DNA of 64,000 nt from CALNYS01 sp942490855 (GTDB lineage Bacteria; Planctomycetota; Phycisphaerae; Phycisphaerales; UBA1924): contig CALNYS010000004.1 of NCBI GenBank assembly GCA_942490855.1, positions 558,001 through 622,000 on the forward strand, in the 5' to 3' direction. A program made the position numbers and the translations under genes. Shown piece by piece: positions 57,038 through 64,000 of the stretch. The notes beneath the pieces are model-generated. The model did no database searches and was not told where the DNA came from. It saw nothing but the letters and a program-made list of their open reading frames with translations. Positions within the stretch are counted from its first letter, which is position 1. Each line of letters starts with the position of its first letter.

Positions 57038-58615
57038 ATGCCTGAAGCGACCCCCCAGACCCCAAGCGACGCCCCCGGCGAGACGCTCCACGACCTCGAA
57101 CTCCAGCGCCGCGCCAACCGCGACAGCGTCAGCGCGCTCGGCGTCAACCCCTACGGCGTGCGCACGCCCGGCGTCGAGCCCATCTCGAACGCCCGCGACC
57201 GCTACGACGAAGACGCCGACACCGAGCACCAGGAAAAAGGCAAGGAAGACGGCTTCGTCGACCGCCGCCCCACCGCGACCGTCGCGGGGCGCGTCATGCT
57301 CCACCGCGACAACGGCAAGCTCGTCTGGCTCAACCTGCGCGACCACACGGGCGACCTCCAGATCGCCGTCTCCAAGAAGGACAGCGACGAGCTGGGCTTC
57401 AACCTCGCCAAGGCCGCCGACCTGGGCGACCTGCTCATCGCGACCGGCCCGATCATGAAGACCCGCAAGGGCGAGACGACCATCTGGGCGACCGCCATCC
57501 GCCAGGGCGCCAAGAGCCTCGCGCCCCCGCCCGAGAAGTGGGCGGGTTTGCAGGACAAGGAGACGCGCTACCGCAAGCGCTACGTCGATCTCTACACCAA
57601 CCCCGAGTCGATGCAGACGTTCCTGACGCGCTCGCGCCTCAACTCGCGCGTCCGGCGGTTCCTCGACGACCGCGGCTTCATCGAGGTCGAAACCCCGATG
57701 ATCCAGCCGCAGGCCGGCGGCGCCGCGGCCCGCCCCTTCGTCACCACGCTCAACGCGCTGGACATGACCGTCTCGATGCGCATCGCGCCGGAGCTGTACC
57801 TCAAGCGCCTGCTCGTCGGCGGGATGCCCAAGGTCTACGAGATCAACCGCAATTTCCGCAACGAGGGCGTGGACCGCTCGCACAACCCCGAGTTCACCGC
57901 CCTCGAGGTGTACTGGGCGTACGCCGACTACACCGACATGCGCGCCCTCACCGAGGACCTCATCCGCGAGCTCGCCCACACGTGCGCACCGGAGGGGACC
58001 GCGCCGGCGGATGTGAAGCTGCCCTTCGGCGAGCTCACCATCGACTACGGCGCCCCCTTCGCGCAGATCACCTACGCCGAGCTGTTCGAGAAAGCCCTCG
58101 GCTTCCCGATGACCGACACCGCACGCGCCCGCGAGGAAGCCAAGAAGCGCATCCCCAAGGTCGCCGACAAGGTGGACGCGATGGCGGACGTCTTCGTCGT
58201 CAACGAGCTGTTCGAAGAGATCGCCGAGCCCACGATCGACCCCGCGAAGCCGACCTTCGTGCTCGACTACCCCTCGGCCCTCTCGCCCCTGACGCGCCCC
58301 CTCGCCGACAACCCGGAGCTGGCGGGGCGCTGGGACCTCTTCATCGCGGGCATGGAGATCGGCCCGGCGTACACCGAGCTCAACGACCCGGACATCCAGG
58401 CCGAGAAGTTCCGCGAGCAGCTCGCGGGCGCCGACGACGAGGAATCCACCTTCCGCACCTTCGACGCTGACTTCATCGAAGCCCTCAAGGTCGGCATGCC
58501 CCCGGCCGGCGGGCTGGGGCTGGGGATCGACCGTTTGGCGATGCTGCTGACGAACCAGCCGTCGATCCGGGATGTGATTTTGTTCCCGTTTATGCGGCGA
58601 GTGGAGGAATCATGA
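57038..58615 (+). CDS. lysS: Lysyl-tRNA synthetase, class II
   Basis: 525 residues. The N-terminal OB fold (about 60-170) binds the anticodon. Class-II motifs follow: FLDDRGFIEVETPMIQ (motif 1), RNFRNEGVDRSHNPEFT (motif 2 near 277) and GLGLGIDRLAMLLTN (motif 3 near 490). It charges tRNA-Lys. An acidic insertion (YDEDADTEHQEKGKEDG) near 53-69 is unusual in the family. The next gene begins at the stop (ATGA), although that gene looks foreign. Confidence 0.96.
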   Translation: MPEATPQTPSDAPGETLHDLELQRRANRDSVSALGVNPYGVRTPGVEPISNARDRYDEDADTEHQEKGKEDGFVDRRPTATVAGRVMLHRDNGKLVWLNLRDHTGDLQIAVSKKDSDELGFNLAKAADLGDLLIATGPIMKTRKGETTIWATAIRQGAKSLAPPPEKWAGLQDKETRYRKRYVDLYTNPESMQTFLTRSRLNSRVRRFLDDRGFIEVETPMIQPQAGGAAARPFVTTLNALDMTVSMRIAPELYLKRLLVGGMPKVYEINRNFRNEGVDRSHNPEFTALEVYWAYADYTDMRALTEDLIRELAHTCAPEGTAPADVKLPFGELTIDYGAPFAQITYAELFEKALGFPMTDTARAREEAKKRIPKVADKVDAMADVFVVNELFEEIAEPTIDPAKPTFVLDYPSALSPLTRPLADNPELAGRWDLFIAGMEIGPAYTELNDPDIQAEKFREQLAGADDEESTFRTFDADFIEALKVGMPPAGGLGLGIDRLAMLLTNQPSIRDVILFPFMRRVEES

Positions 58616-59340
58616 CTGCAGAAGACCGGCTAGACGCGAACAAAACAGATCACACCATGGTTGTCGCCCGATCCTTGGCCGGAGCAATTCCGATCGCGGG
58701 CTCGCTTGTAGGCGAGATCGTAACAACGTTCATTCCTAATCAACGCACGGATCGAATTGTGGACTATCTCCGGATACTCCACGACCGTGTTTCGGAATGC
58801 GAACAAGTCATTGATGAACAGAGAAGCAGATCGCCCGAGTTTGTGGATCTCGTAGAAGAAAGCATGCACCAAGCCGCCAAGACCGACTCAGAAGAACGTC
58901 ACCGCAAGCTTGCCGAAATAGTCAAGAACGGACTGACTGACGAAGAACTTGAATCTGCTCACCACCGGCGAATGCTTGATTTACTTGGACAAGTGTCCGA
59001 GATCGAAGTACTACTTCTGCAGATGTATAGCGAGAATGAACAAGGAAACCGTACGTTTGCAGAAACGCACCAAGACATTCTTCTCGGGCCCCGTCTGGGC
59101 ATAACCAGAAACGCCTCGCTCGACGATATCGCTGCCAATGCTGTGCACAACAGCTACAAACCTAGGCTTGCCTCGCTTGGCCTACTCAAGCCATCATTCC
59201 GGCGACCTCGACGAGACGAACTTCCCGAGTTTGACCCTGCAACAGGGATGATGAAAGCCAGCGGCTATGATCTCACACACTTAGGCCGACTTGTCCTAAG
59301 GAGCATTGGGTGCAGCACAATTCTCGATGGCATTACTTAA
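58612..59340 (+). CDS. Orphan protein of unknown function in an AT-richer island
   Basis: 242 residues, not recognised. The N-terminal part has a hydrophobic stretch GAIPIAGSLVGEIVTTFIP (about residues 24-42), then NQRTDRIVDYLRILHDRV and a helical region, which together recall proteins that sit on membranes. The C-terminal part ends with a small winged-helix-like stretch (YDLTHLGRLVLRS). Its base composition and codon use are clearly less GC-rich than the rest of the window, including many AAT, AAA and TTT codons. It probably came by transfer, although it is coupled to lysS through ATGA. A role in defence is a guess. Confidence 0.65.
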   Translation: MTAEDRLDANKTDHTMVVARSLAGAIPIAGSLVGEIVTTFIPNQRTDRIVDYLRILHDRVSECEQVIDEQRSRSPEFVDLVEESMHQAAKTDSEERHRKLAEIVKNGLTDEELESAHHRRMLDLLGQVSEIEVLLLQMYSENEQGNRTFAETHQDILLGPRLGITRNASLDDIAANAVHNSYKPRLASLGLLKPSFRRPRRDELPEFDPATGMMKASGYDLTHLGRLVLRSIGCSTILDGIT

Positions 59341-59450
59341 GCCAGCTTCTTCAACATCACCTACGCCCTGCCTACCGCTAACTTGGCTAGCTATAAACAA
59401 ATAGCCCTACATGTTACCGCCGACGGCACGTGCCACTGTTCTCGAATATG
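58612..59450. other. AT-richer island
   Basis: From the lysS stop to about 59450 the sequence is visibly richer in A and T than the surrounding DNA, in both the orphan gene and the 120-base gap behind it. The left boundary is abrupt, exactly at the overlap with lysS. The gap holds no recognisable gene, RNA or repeat. Confidence 0.6.
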
Positions 59451-59459
59451 AGACCGCCC

Positions 59460-59876
59460 TCACCCCACCGCGGCCGCCCCGGCCGTCGCCACCGCGTGGT
59501 CGTCCTCGACGCTCGAGCCCGACACGCCGATGGCGCCGATGACTTCACCGTCAACGATGATCGGCACGCCGCCGGGGAACGTGATGAGGCCGCCGTTGGA
59601 GTGCTCGATGTTGTAGAGCGCCCCGCCGGGCTGGGAGAGGCCGCCGATATCGCCGGTGGGCATGTTGAAGAAGCGCGCGGTGCGGGCTTTCTTGATGGAG
59701 ATGTCGATCGAACCAAGCCACGCGCCGTCCATGCGGGCGAAGGCCTTGAGGTTCGCGCCGGCGTCGACCACCGCGATATCCATCTTCGTGTTGATCTCGA
59801 CGGCCTTGGCCCTAGCGGCTTCGACGATCGCCTGGGCCTGTTCGAGGGAGATGTCGTGGGTGGCGAGGCTGGGCAT
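59460..59876 (-). CDS. GlcG/HbpS-family haem-degrading or -binding protein
   Basis: 138 residues, the normal length of the GlcG/HbpS family. Pattern: ISLEQAQAIVEAARAKA, the central DIAVVDAGANLKAFARMDGAW, PGGVPIIVDGEVIGAIGVSG and the C-terminal VEDDHAVATAGAAA. HbpS binds haem and senses redox stress, while GlcG is in the glycolate locus; here neither context is present. GGAG stands 8 bases before the ATG at 59876, selecting it over an upstream start. Confidence 0.82.
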   Translation of the reverse strand: MPSLATHDISLEQAQAIVEAARAKAVEINTKMDIAVVDAGANLKAFARMDGAWLGSIDISIKKARTARFFNMPTGDIGGLSQPGGALYNIEHSNGGLITFPGGVPIIVDGEVIGAIGVSGSSVEDDHAVATAGAAAVG

Positions 59877-59951
59877 GGGTGACTCCGCGTGCGTGGGTGT
59901 GGGTCTGCGGACGCTCACTCGAGCGCCCGATGGGCCGCACCCTAGCGATCT

Positions 59952-60893
59952 TCACACCCAGCGTTTCCACACCATCCAGCCCGCCGCCACGATCGCCAGC
60001 GCGATCATCAGCGCGGACACGAGCAGGAACCCCTGCGAGGAATTCACCCACGGCAGACCGCCCACGTTCATACCGAAGACGCCCGTCAGGAACGACAGCG
60101 GGAGGAAGATGATCGTCACGAGCGTGAACGCGTAGAGGCGCCGGTTCTGCGCCTCGCTCGTCTGCGCCGCCTGCTCCGACTGCGCGACGAGGGACCGCTC
60201 GTTGGCCGCGGTGAGATCCTCGAGCAACCGCGAGAGGTGGTTGGAGGCCTCGCGCAGGCGCACGAGGTCCGCGGGGGTGAAGGCGTGCCCCTCCCCCGCG
60301 GCGAGCTTGAGCATCGCCTCGCGCTGGGGCGCGAAGTACCGCCGGAGGGCGATGAGCTTGCGTTGGAGCGTGGCGAGCTCGGCCCGATCGACGTGGGTGT
60401 CCACGTTGATCGCCCGGTCTTCGAGCCCGTAGAGCGTGTCGTCGAGCTCGTCGATCATCGGTTCAAGACGTTCGATGAGGCGCACGACGACCCGGCTGAT
60501 CACGTCGCCGGGGCTCCGGGGCCCGCCCTTTTCCTTGACGCGCCTCGCGATGTCGCGCACCGCGATGATCGGGTGCTTCTCGTACGTGATCAGGCGCCCC
60601 TCCTCGATCCAGGCGCGCAGCACGACGGTGTGCTCGTCCACGTCGGGGTTCAGGTTCGCGCCGCGGAGGTTGATGAGCGTCCCGCGCTCGAAGTACCCGA
60701 CGCGCGGGCGGGTCTCGTCAGCAAGCAGCGCCCGCGCCGCGGCCTCGGGGATCCCCGATTCCTCCATCGTCCAGCGCTGCACCTGCTCGTCCACGCGGTT
60801 GAGGTGGACCCAGTAGCCCCCCCCCGGCGGGATCGCCTCGATCGGCGTGCTGGTCTGGAGATCGATCCCGAAAAGGATGGCAGGCGTCGTCAT
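59952..60893 (-). CDS. CorA-family divalent cation transporter (ZntB-like)
   Basis: 313 residues. A large cytosolic N-terminal domain and two C-terminal helices (about 247-268 and 286-308) with the loop GMNVGGLPW near 271, the signature of CorA/ZntB channels. The GGLP after GMN resembles ZntB (zinc) more than magnesium CorA. A long open frame runs upstream, but only the ATG at 60893 begins the family's usual N-terminus, and TATCTT stands 7 bases before it. It diverges from pyrE. Confidence 0.86.
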   Translation of the reverse strand: MTTPAILFGIDLQTSTPIEAIPPGGGYWVHLNRVDEQVQRWTMEESGIPEAAARALLADETRPRVGYFERGTLINLRGANLNPDVDEHTVVLRAWIEEGRLITYEKHPIIAVRDIARRVKEKGGPRSPGDVISRVVVRLIERLEPMIDELDDTLYGLEDRAINVDTHVDRAELATLQRKLIALRRYFAPQREAMLKLAAGEGHAFTPADLVRLREASNHLSRLLEDLTAANERSLVAQSEQAAQTSEAQNRRLYAFTLVTIIFLPLSFLTGVFGMNVGGLPWVNSSQGFLLVSALMIALAIVAAGWMVWKRWV

Positions 60894-60900
60894 TTCCGCG

Positions 60901-60906
60901 AAGATA
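60901..60906 (-). promoter_or_regulatory. Possible -10 box (TATCTT on the minus strand) before the CorA-type gene
   Basis: TATCTT ends 7 bases before the ATG at 60893 on the minus strand. With only 18 bases between the divergent starts of this gene and pyrE, pyrE would begin just behind this promoter region. Confidence 0.35.
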
Positions 60907-60911
60907 CCCGC

Positions 60912-61457
60912 ATGACCACCGACGCATCGAAACCGGAACTCGCCGCTCTCATCGCCGACGCCGCCCTCCTCCGCGGCACGTTCACACTCCGCTCCGGACG
61001 CACGAGCAGCTACTACCTCGACAAGTACCTCTTCACGACCCGGCCCGAGGTGCTCACCCAGCTCGGCGCCATGTTCGCCGACGTGATCGACGCCCTCCCC
61101 GTGCGCCCCGCACGCCTCGCGGGCGCCGAGTTGGGCGGCATCCCCCTCGTCACCGTCGCGTCGATGGCCACGGGCCTCCCCTGCGTCTTCGTGCGCAACG
61201 CCAAGAAGGACTACGGCACCGCCAAGCAGACCGAGGGCGCGATCAACCCCGGCGACACCCTCGTCCTGCTCGAAGACGTCGCGACCAGCGGCGGTCAGGC
61301 GGTCGAGGCCGTCAACACCCTGCGCGAGCTGGGCGCCGAGGTCCTCGCCGTCATCGCGACGATCGACCGCGAAGAGGGCGCCCGCGAGAACGTCGAAGCC
61401 GCCGGCGTCCCCTTCCACGCGCTCTTCACGAAATCGGACCTCGGGATCGACGAGTAA
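60912..61457 (+). CDS. pyrE: Orotate phosphoribosyltransferase
   Basis: 181 residues. The N-terminal FTLRSGRTSSYYLDKYLF, the RNAKKDYGTAK region with the catalytic Lys, and the PRPP-binding motif LLEDVATSGGQAVEAV (near 118-133) are all intact. PyrE joins orotate and PRPP to OMP in pyrimidine synthesis. The ATG at 60912 gives the normal length; a longer open frame runs antisense through the transporter gene. No other pyr gene is adjacent. The membrane-ribbon gene starts 6 bases after the stop. Confidence 0.94.
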   Translation: MTTDASKPELAALIADAALLRGTFTLRSGRTSSYYLDKYLFTTRPEVLTQLGAMFADVIDALPVRPARLAGAELGGIPLVTVASMATGLPCVFVRNAKKDYGTAKQTEGAINPGDTLVLLEDVATSGGQAVEAVNTLRELGAEVLAVIATIDREEGARENVEAAGVPFHALFTKSDLGIDE

Positions 61458-61463
61458 GCCGGC

Positions 61464-62255
61464 GTGGCGCTCGCGCTCCTGCAGATGCTCGCACAGTTCG
61501 TTCTGCCCGTGCTGGTGGTCGGAGCCGTGCTGTACCCCGCGTACAAAGTATCCGGCGGCGCCCGCGCGGATCTCCCCGCCTACGCGGGGTGGTGCATCAT
61601 CGTCGCGATCGTGGGGATGGGCACGGCTGTTCTGGGCGTGTTCCCGTTGTTCGCCGTCTCGCAGGGGAGCGGGAACGGGACCCAGCTGGCGCTCATGCTC
61701 GCGGCGGTCTGGAGCGCGTCGTTCCTGGCCGGCGGGTCGGCGATCCTCGGCGTGATCTTCTCGCGCATGGCGGTGCTCCCCGGGGTGATCGCGCAGATGT
61801 CCATCGCGGGTGGTGCGCTGGCTCTGTTCGCGATCGTCGCGTCCGTGCTCCCCTGGTCGTGGGCGCAGTCGCTCACTGGCCCGGCCGTCGCCGTCATGTG
61901 GATCGTCGTCCCGCCGGCGATCTTCTACTCGCGCGCCCTTCGCCGACGAACCACGCTCCGCCTGTATCTCCGCGGCGTATGTCCGAAGTGCCGAACCCCC
62001 GATTCGATCAAAACCGGGCTGTGCACGACGTGCTACGCCGTCGGGCAGCTCTGCTACCGCTGCCGACGCTTCTCGAAGCGCCCCCCCGGCAAGGCGTGCA
62101 CTCATTGCGACGCGACGCTCGGCAAGCGCTGCTGGCGCTGCCAGTACGAGCTCGAGGGGATCACGGGCGACCGCTGCCCGGAGTGCGGCGTGTGGAAGCC
62201 AACTCCCGCCGACCCACCCGCGAACCCCGCCTCGCCTCCCGCGTCTCTATACTGA
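61464..62255 (+). CDS. Membrane protein with C-terminal zinc ribbons (planctomycete-type)
   Basis: 263 residues from GTG 61464, 6 bases after pyrE. About five hydrophobic helices fill residues 5-150. The C-terminal part holds several Cys pairs (CPKCRTPDSIKTGLCTTC, CYRCRRFS, CTHCD) and ends with the ribbon CWRCQYELEGITGDRCPECG. This ribbon closely matches the one at the end of the membrane protein at 39553. Function is unknown. Co-transcription with pyrE is likely. The nuoD gene follows after about 60 bases. Confidence 0.62.
   Translation: MALALLQMLAQFVLPVLVVGAVLYPAYKVSGGARADLPAYAGWCIIVAIVGMGTAVLGVFPLFAVSQGSGNGTQLALMLAAVWSASFLAGGSAILGVIFSRMAVLPGVIAQMSIAGGALALFAIVASVLPWSWAQSLTGPAVAVMWIVVPPAIFYSRALRRRTTLRLYLRGVCPKCRTPDSIKTGLCTTCYAVGQLCYRCRRFSKRPPGKACTHCDATLGKRCWRCQYELEGITGDRCPECGVWKPTPADPPANPASPPASLY
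62248..62253 (+). promoter_or_regulatory. Possible -10 box (TATACT) for nuoD
   Basis: TATACT lies 63 bases before the nuoD ATG, at the very end of the preceding gene. It would give nuoD a promoter of its own with a leader of about 55 bases. No clear -35 is seen. Confidence 0.4.
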
Positions 62256-62316
62256 CGCCCCTCGCGGACCCGTCTCCGCGATCCGTACCCGACCCGAACA
62301 CGCTTCCGGGGGAGCG

Positions 62317-63606
62317 ATGCCCTACACCCTCAAGCCCGCGTCCGCGACCGAAGTCGACGCCGACACCACCGAGTACCTCGATTCGCGCGTCGACGCCGGG
62401 GACCGCTGGGTGCTCAATTTCGGCCCCCAGCACCCCGCGACGCACACCACGCTGCGCCTCGTGCTGGAACTCGACGGCGAGCGCATCGTCCGCTGCACGC
62501 CGCACATCGGCTACCTCCACTCGGGCTTCGAGAAGCTGGGCGAGGCGCTCGACTACAACCAGTACGTCACCATCGTCAGCCGGATGAACTACCTCTCCCC
62601 CATCGCCAACGACATCGCGTGGCACGGGGCGGTCGAGCGGCTCTTCGGCATCGATCTCACGCCGCGCTGCAAGGTGCTCCGCACCATCATGGCCGAGCTC
62701 GCCCGCATCCAGGACCACCTCCTGTGTGTCGGCGCGACGGGCCTCGACCTCGGCGCGTTCACCGGGTTCCTCTACGCCTTCAACCCGCGCGAGGACATCT
62801 ACGACATCGTCGATTACGTCTCCGGGCAGCGCTACCACCCGGACTGGACCCGCGTCGGCGGCATCATGAAGGAGCTGCCCGACGAAGAGGTCTTCAAGCG
62901 CATGATCAAGAAGTTCGTGCGCGAGACCCTCCCCCCCGCCATCGGCGACCTCGAGAAGCTCGTCCTGCGCAACCGCATCTTCATGGACCGCACCGTCGAC
63001 GTCGGCGTGCTCACCAAGGAAGACGCCATCGCCTGCTCCCTCGCCGGCCCCATCGCCCGCGCCTCGGGCGTGCGCCGCGACCTCCGCAAGGACGAGCCCT
63101 ACCTCTGCTACGCCGACAACTGGGACGGGCAGGGCGCCGAGGGCGTCAAGTTCCAGGTGCCCATCGCCGAGGCCGGCGACTGCTACGCCCGCTTCGTCGT
63201 GCGCCTCGCCGAGATCCGCGAGTCGATCAAGATCATCAACCAGCTCATCGACGCCATCCCGGGCGGGCCCACCAACGCCGACTCCGACTCCAAGATGGTC
63301 AAGCCCCCCAAGAGCGAGGTCTACGGCTCCATCGAAGGGCTCATCCAGCACTTCGAGCTGATCATGACCAACCGCGGCTGGGAAGCCCCCATCGCCGAGA
63401 TCTACGACGCGCAGGAAACCGCCAACGGCGAGCTCGGGTACTACATCGTCAGCGACGGCGGCCCGCGCCCCTGGCGCGTCAAGACCCGCCCCCCCAGCTT
63501 CATCAACTACTCCGTCATGGCCCGCCTCACCGAAGGGCACCTGCTCTCGGACATCCCCGCGGTCCTCGGCTCGCTCAACATCGTCGCCGCGGAGCTCGAC
63601 CGATGA
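62317..63606 (+). CDS. nuoD: NADH-quinone oxidoreductase subunit D
   Basis: 429 residues, full length. NFGPQHPATHTTLRLVLELDGE, HIGYLHSGFEKLGE, ELARIQDHLLCVGATGLDLGAFT and the PPSFINYSVMARLTEG region near the C-terminus match NuoD (49-kDa subunit), which lines the quinone pocket of complex I. The His and Tyr of the pocket (GPQHPATH; the Tyr in DYNQYV) are present. No nuoC precedes it and a secreted-protein gene follows by ATGA, so it stands outside a nuo operon. A G-rich GGGGGAG site is placed unusually close to the ATG. Confidence 0.95.
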   Translation: MPYTLKPASATEVDADTTEYLDSRVDAGDRWVLNFGPQHPATHTTLRLVLELDGERIVRCTPHIGYLHSGFEKLGEALDYNQYVTIVSRMNYLSPIANDIAWHGAVERLFGIDLTPRCKVLRTIMAELARIQDHLLCVGATGLDLGAFTGFLYAFNPREDIYDIVDYVSGQRYHPDWTRVGGIMKELPDEEVFKRMIKKFVRETLPPAIGDLEKLVLRNRIFMDRTVDVGVLTKEDAIACSLAGPIARASGVRRDLRKDEPYLCYADNWDGQGAEGVKFQVPIAEAGDCYARFVVRLAEIRESIKIINQLIDAIPGGPTNADSDSKMVKPPKSEVYGSIEGLIQHFELIMTNRGWEAPIAEIYDAQETANGELGYYIVSDGGPRPWRVKTRPPSFINYSVMARLTEGHLLSDIPAVLGSLNIVAAELDR

Positions 63607-64000
63607 AGCCGGCGGCGCTCCTCGCGGTCCTGGCGGCGTGCGGCACGGTCCTCGCGGACCAGACCCCCATCCCCTACCCGCACCCCGTCATCACCGAGCT
63701 CCTGTACGACGTCCCCTCCGAAGCCCTCGGCGGCGACGTCAACCAGGACGGCGCCCAGAGCAGCCTCGGCGACGAGTTCATCGAGCTCTACAACCCCCAC
63801 GACCGACCCATCGACCTCGGCGGCTACTCCGTCAGCGACACCTACCCCGACGACCGCTACATCATGCGATTCACCGTCCCCGAGGGCGCCGTCCTCCAGC
63901 CCGGGCAGTGCATGGTGATCTTCAACGGCTACCGCCAGACCGAACACATGCCCGAGCCCTACGGCGACCTGCGCACCCTCTGCAACGAGCCCAACGAGCA
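63603..64000 (+). CDS. Secreted lamin-tail-domain protein, N-terminal part (runs off the window)
   Basis: About 132 residues are in the window. A short hydrophobic N-terminus contains LAAC (possible lipobox, Cys near 13) or a signal peptidase I site after TVLA. A lamin-tail domain follows: PHPVITELLYDV, GDEFIELYNPHDRPIDLGGYSVSD and VPEGAVLQPGQCMVIFNG. LTD domains occur in secreted planctomycete nucleases and adhesins and mediate binding. The rest of the protein is missing. The ATG overlaps the nuoD stop by 4 bases. Confidence 0.8.
   Translation, partial: MKPAALLAVLAACGTVLADQTPIPYPHPVITELLYDVPSEALGGDVNQDGAQSSLGDEFIELYNPHDRPIDLGGYSVSDTYPDDRYIMRFTVPEGAVLQPGQCMVIFNGYRQTEHMPEPYGDLRTLCNEPNE

Noticed and set aside
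60894..62105. Open frame extending the CorA-type gene upstream across pyrE
   Set aside because: pyrE on the other strand is complete with all motifs, and the transporter's usual N-terminus begins at 60893.

Overview
The window is very GC-rich, gene-dense bacterial DNA and most likely comes from a planctomycete of the Phycisphaerae (Phycisphaerales-like). The evidence is a C-terminal GC-type dockerin repeat on a secreted endonuclease, a pilin-like protein with a prepilin N-terminus and a C-terminal H-x-DG-type end, planctomycete-style membrane proteins ending in a Cys4 ribbon (C-x2-C-x-Y...C-P-E-C-G), and many secreted proteins of unknown function among scattered housekeeping genes. I see no phage, insertion sequence, integron or CRISPR array. 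No gap between genes exceeds about 200 bases.

1-12.3 kb: the 5' part of deoC (minus), an S10 carboxypeptidase, a TolB-like propeller protein, a thioredoxin-like protein, an EEP-family phosphodiesterase, a Kbl-type acyltransferase, a small membrane protein and an S1/P1-type nuclease. Then comes the most striking locus (7.1-11.2 kb): two thymidylate-kinase-like P-loop proteins flank a CHAD-Ppx/GppA fusion, all translationally coupled. An FMN reductase and a small membrane protein follow. 12.5-21.7 kb: endonuclease I with dockerin, RedB, a hybrid histidine kinase with a novel-looking His-rich membrane sensor (broken by a 1-base shift), tRNA-Thr, hflX, an S41 protease, tsaD and a GGQ release-factor-like protein. 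21.6-34.8 kb: a PgpH-type HD hydrolase with phoH, two lipoproteins, a zinc-ribbon/GYF-like protein, a large secreted protein, a degenerate metallo-beta-lactamase-fold protein with coaD, a PHP-glycosyltransferase fusion, and tadA-tatC.

34.9-49.8 kb: an ECF sigma / membrane anti-sigma candidate / PDZ coiled-coil operon ending in a clear terminator, an M61 protease, a membrane-ribbon protein, acnA, a lipase-like hydrolase, a frameshifted pilin-like gene, a solitary atpD with its own terminator, and two small envelope proteins. 49.7-64 kb: rmuC, an M16 protease, a DUF4190-like protein, an LptF/G permease, an SDR, lysS, an AT-richer orphan gene probably acquired by transfer, a GlcG/HbpS-like protein, a CorA-type transporter, pyrE, a second membrane-ribbon protein, a solitary nuoD and the start of a lamin-tail secreted protein.

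Three window-wide patterns stand out. Same-strand neighbours often overlap as ATGA. Convergent neighbours often overlap at their 3' ends (seven pairs, 4 to 62 bases). Several genes lack a Shine-Dalgarno sequence but carry a TANNNT box 6-7 bases before the start codon, which suggests leaderless transcripts. All family calls rest on motifs read by eye; no database search was run.
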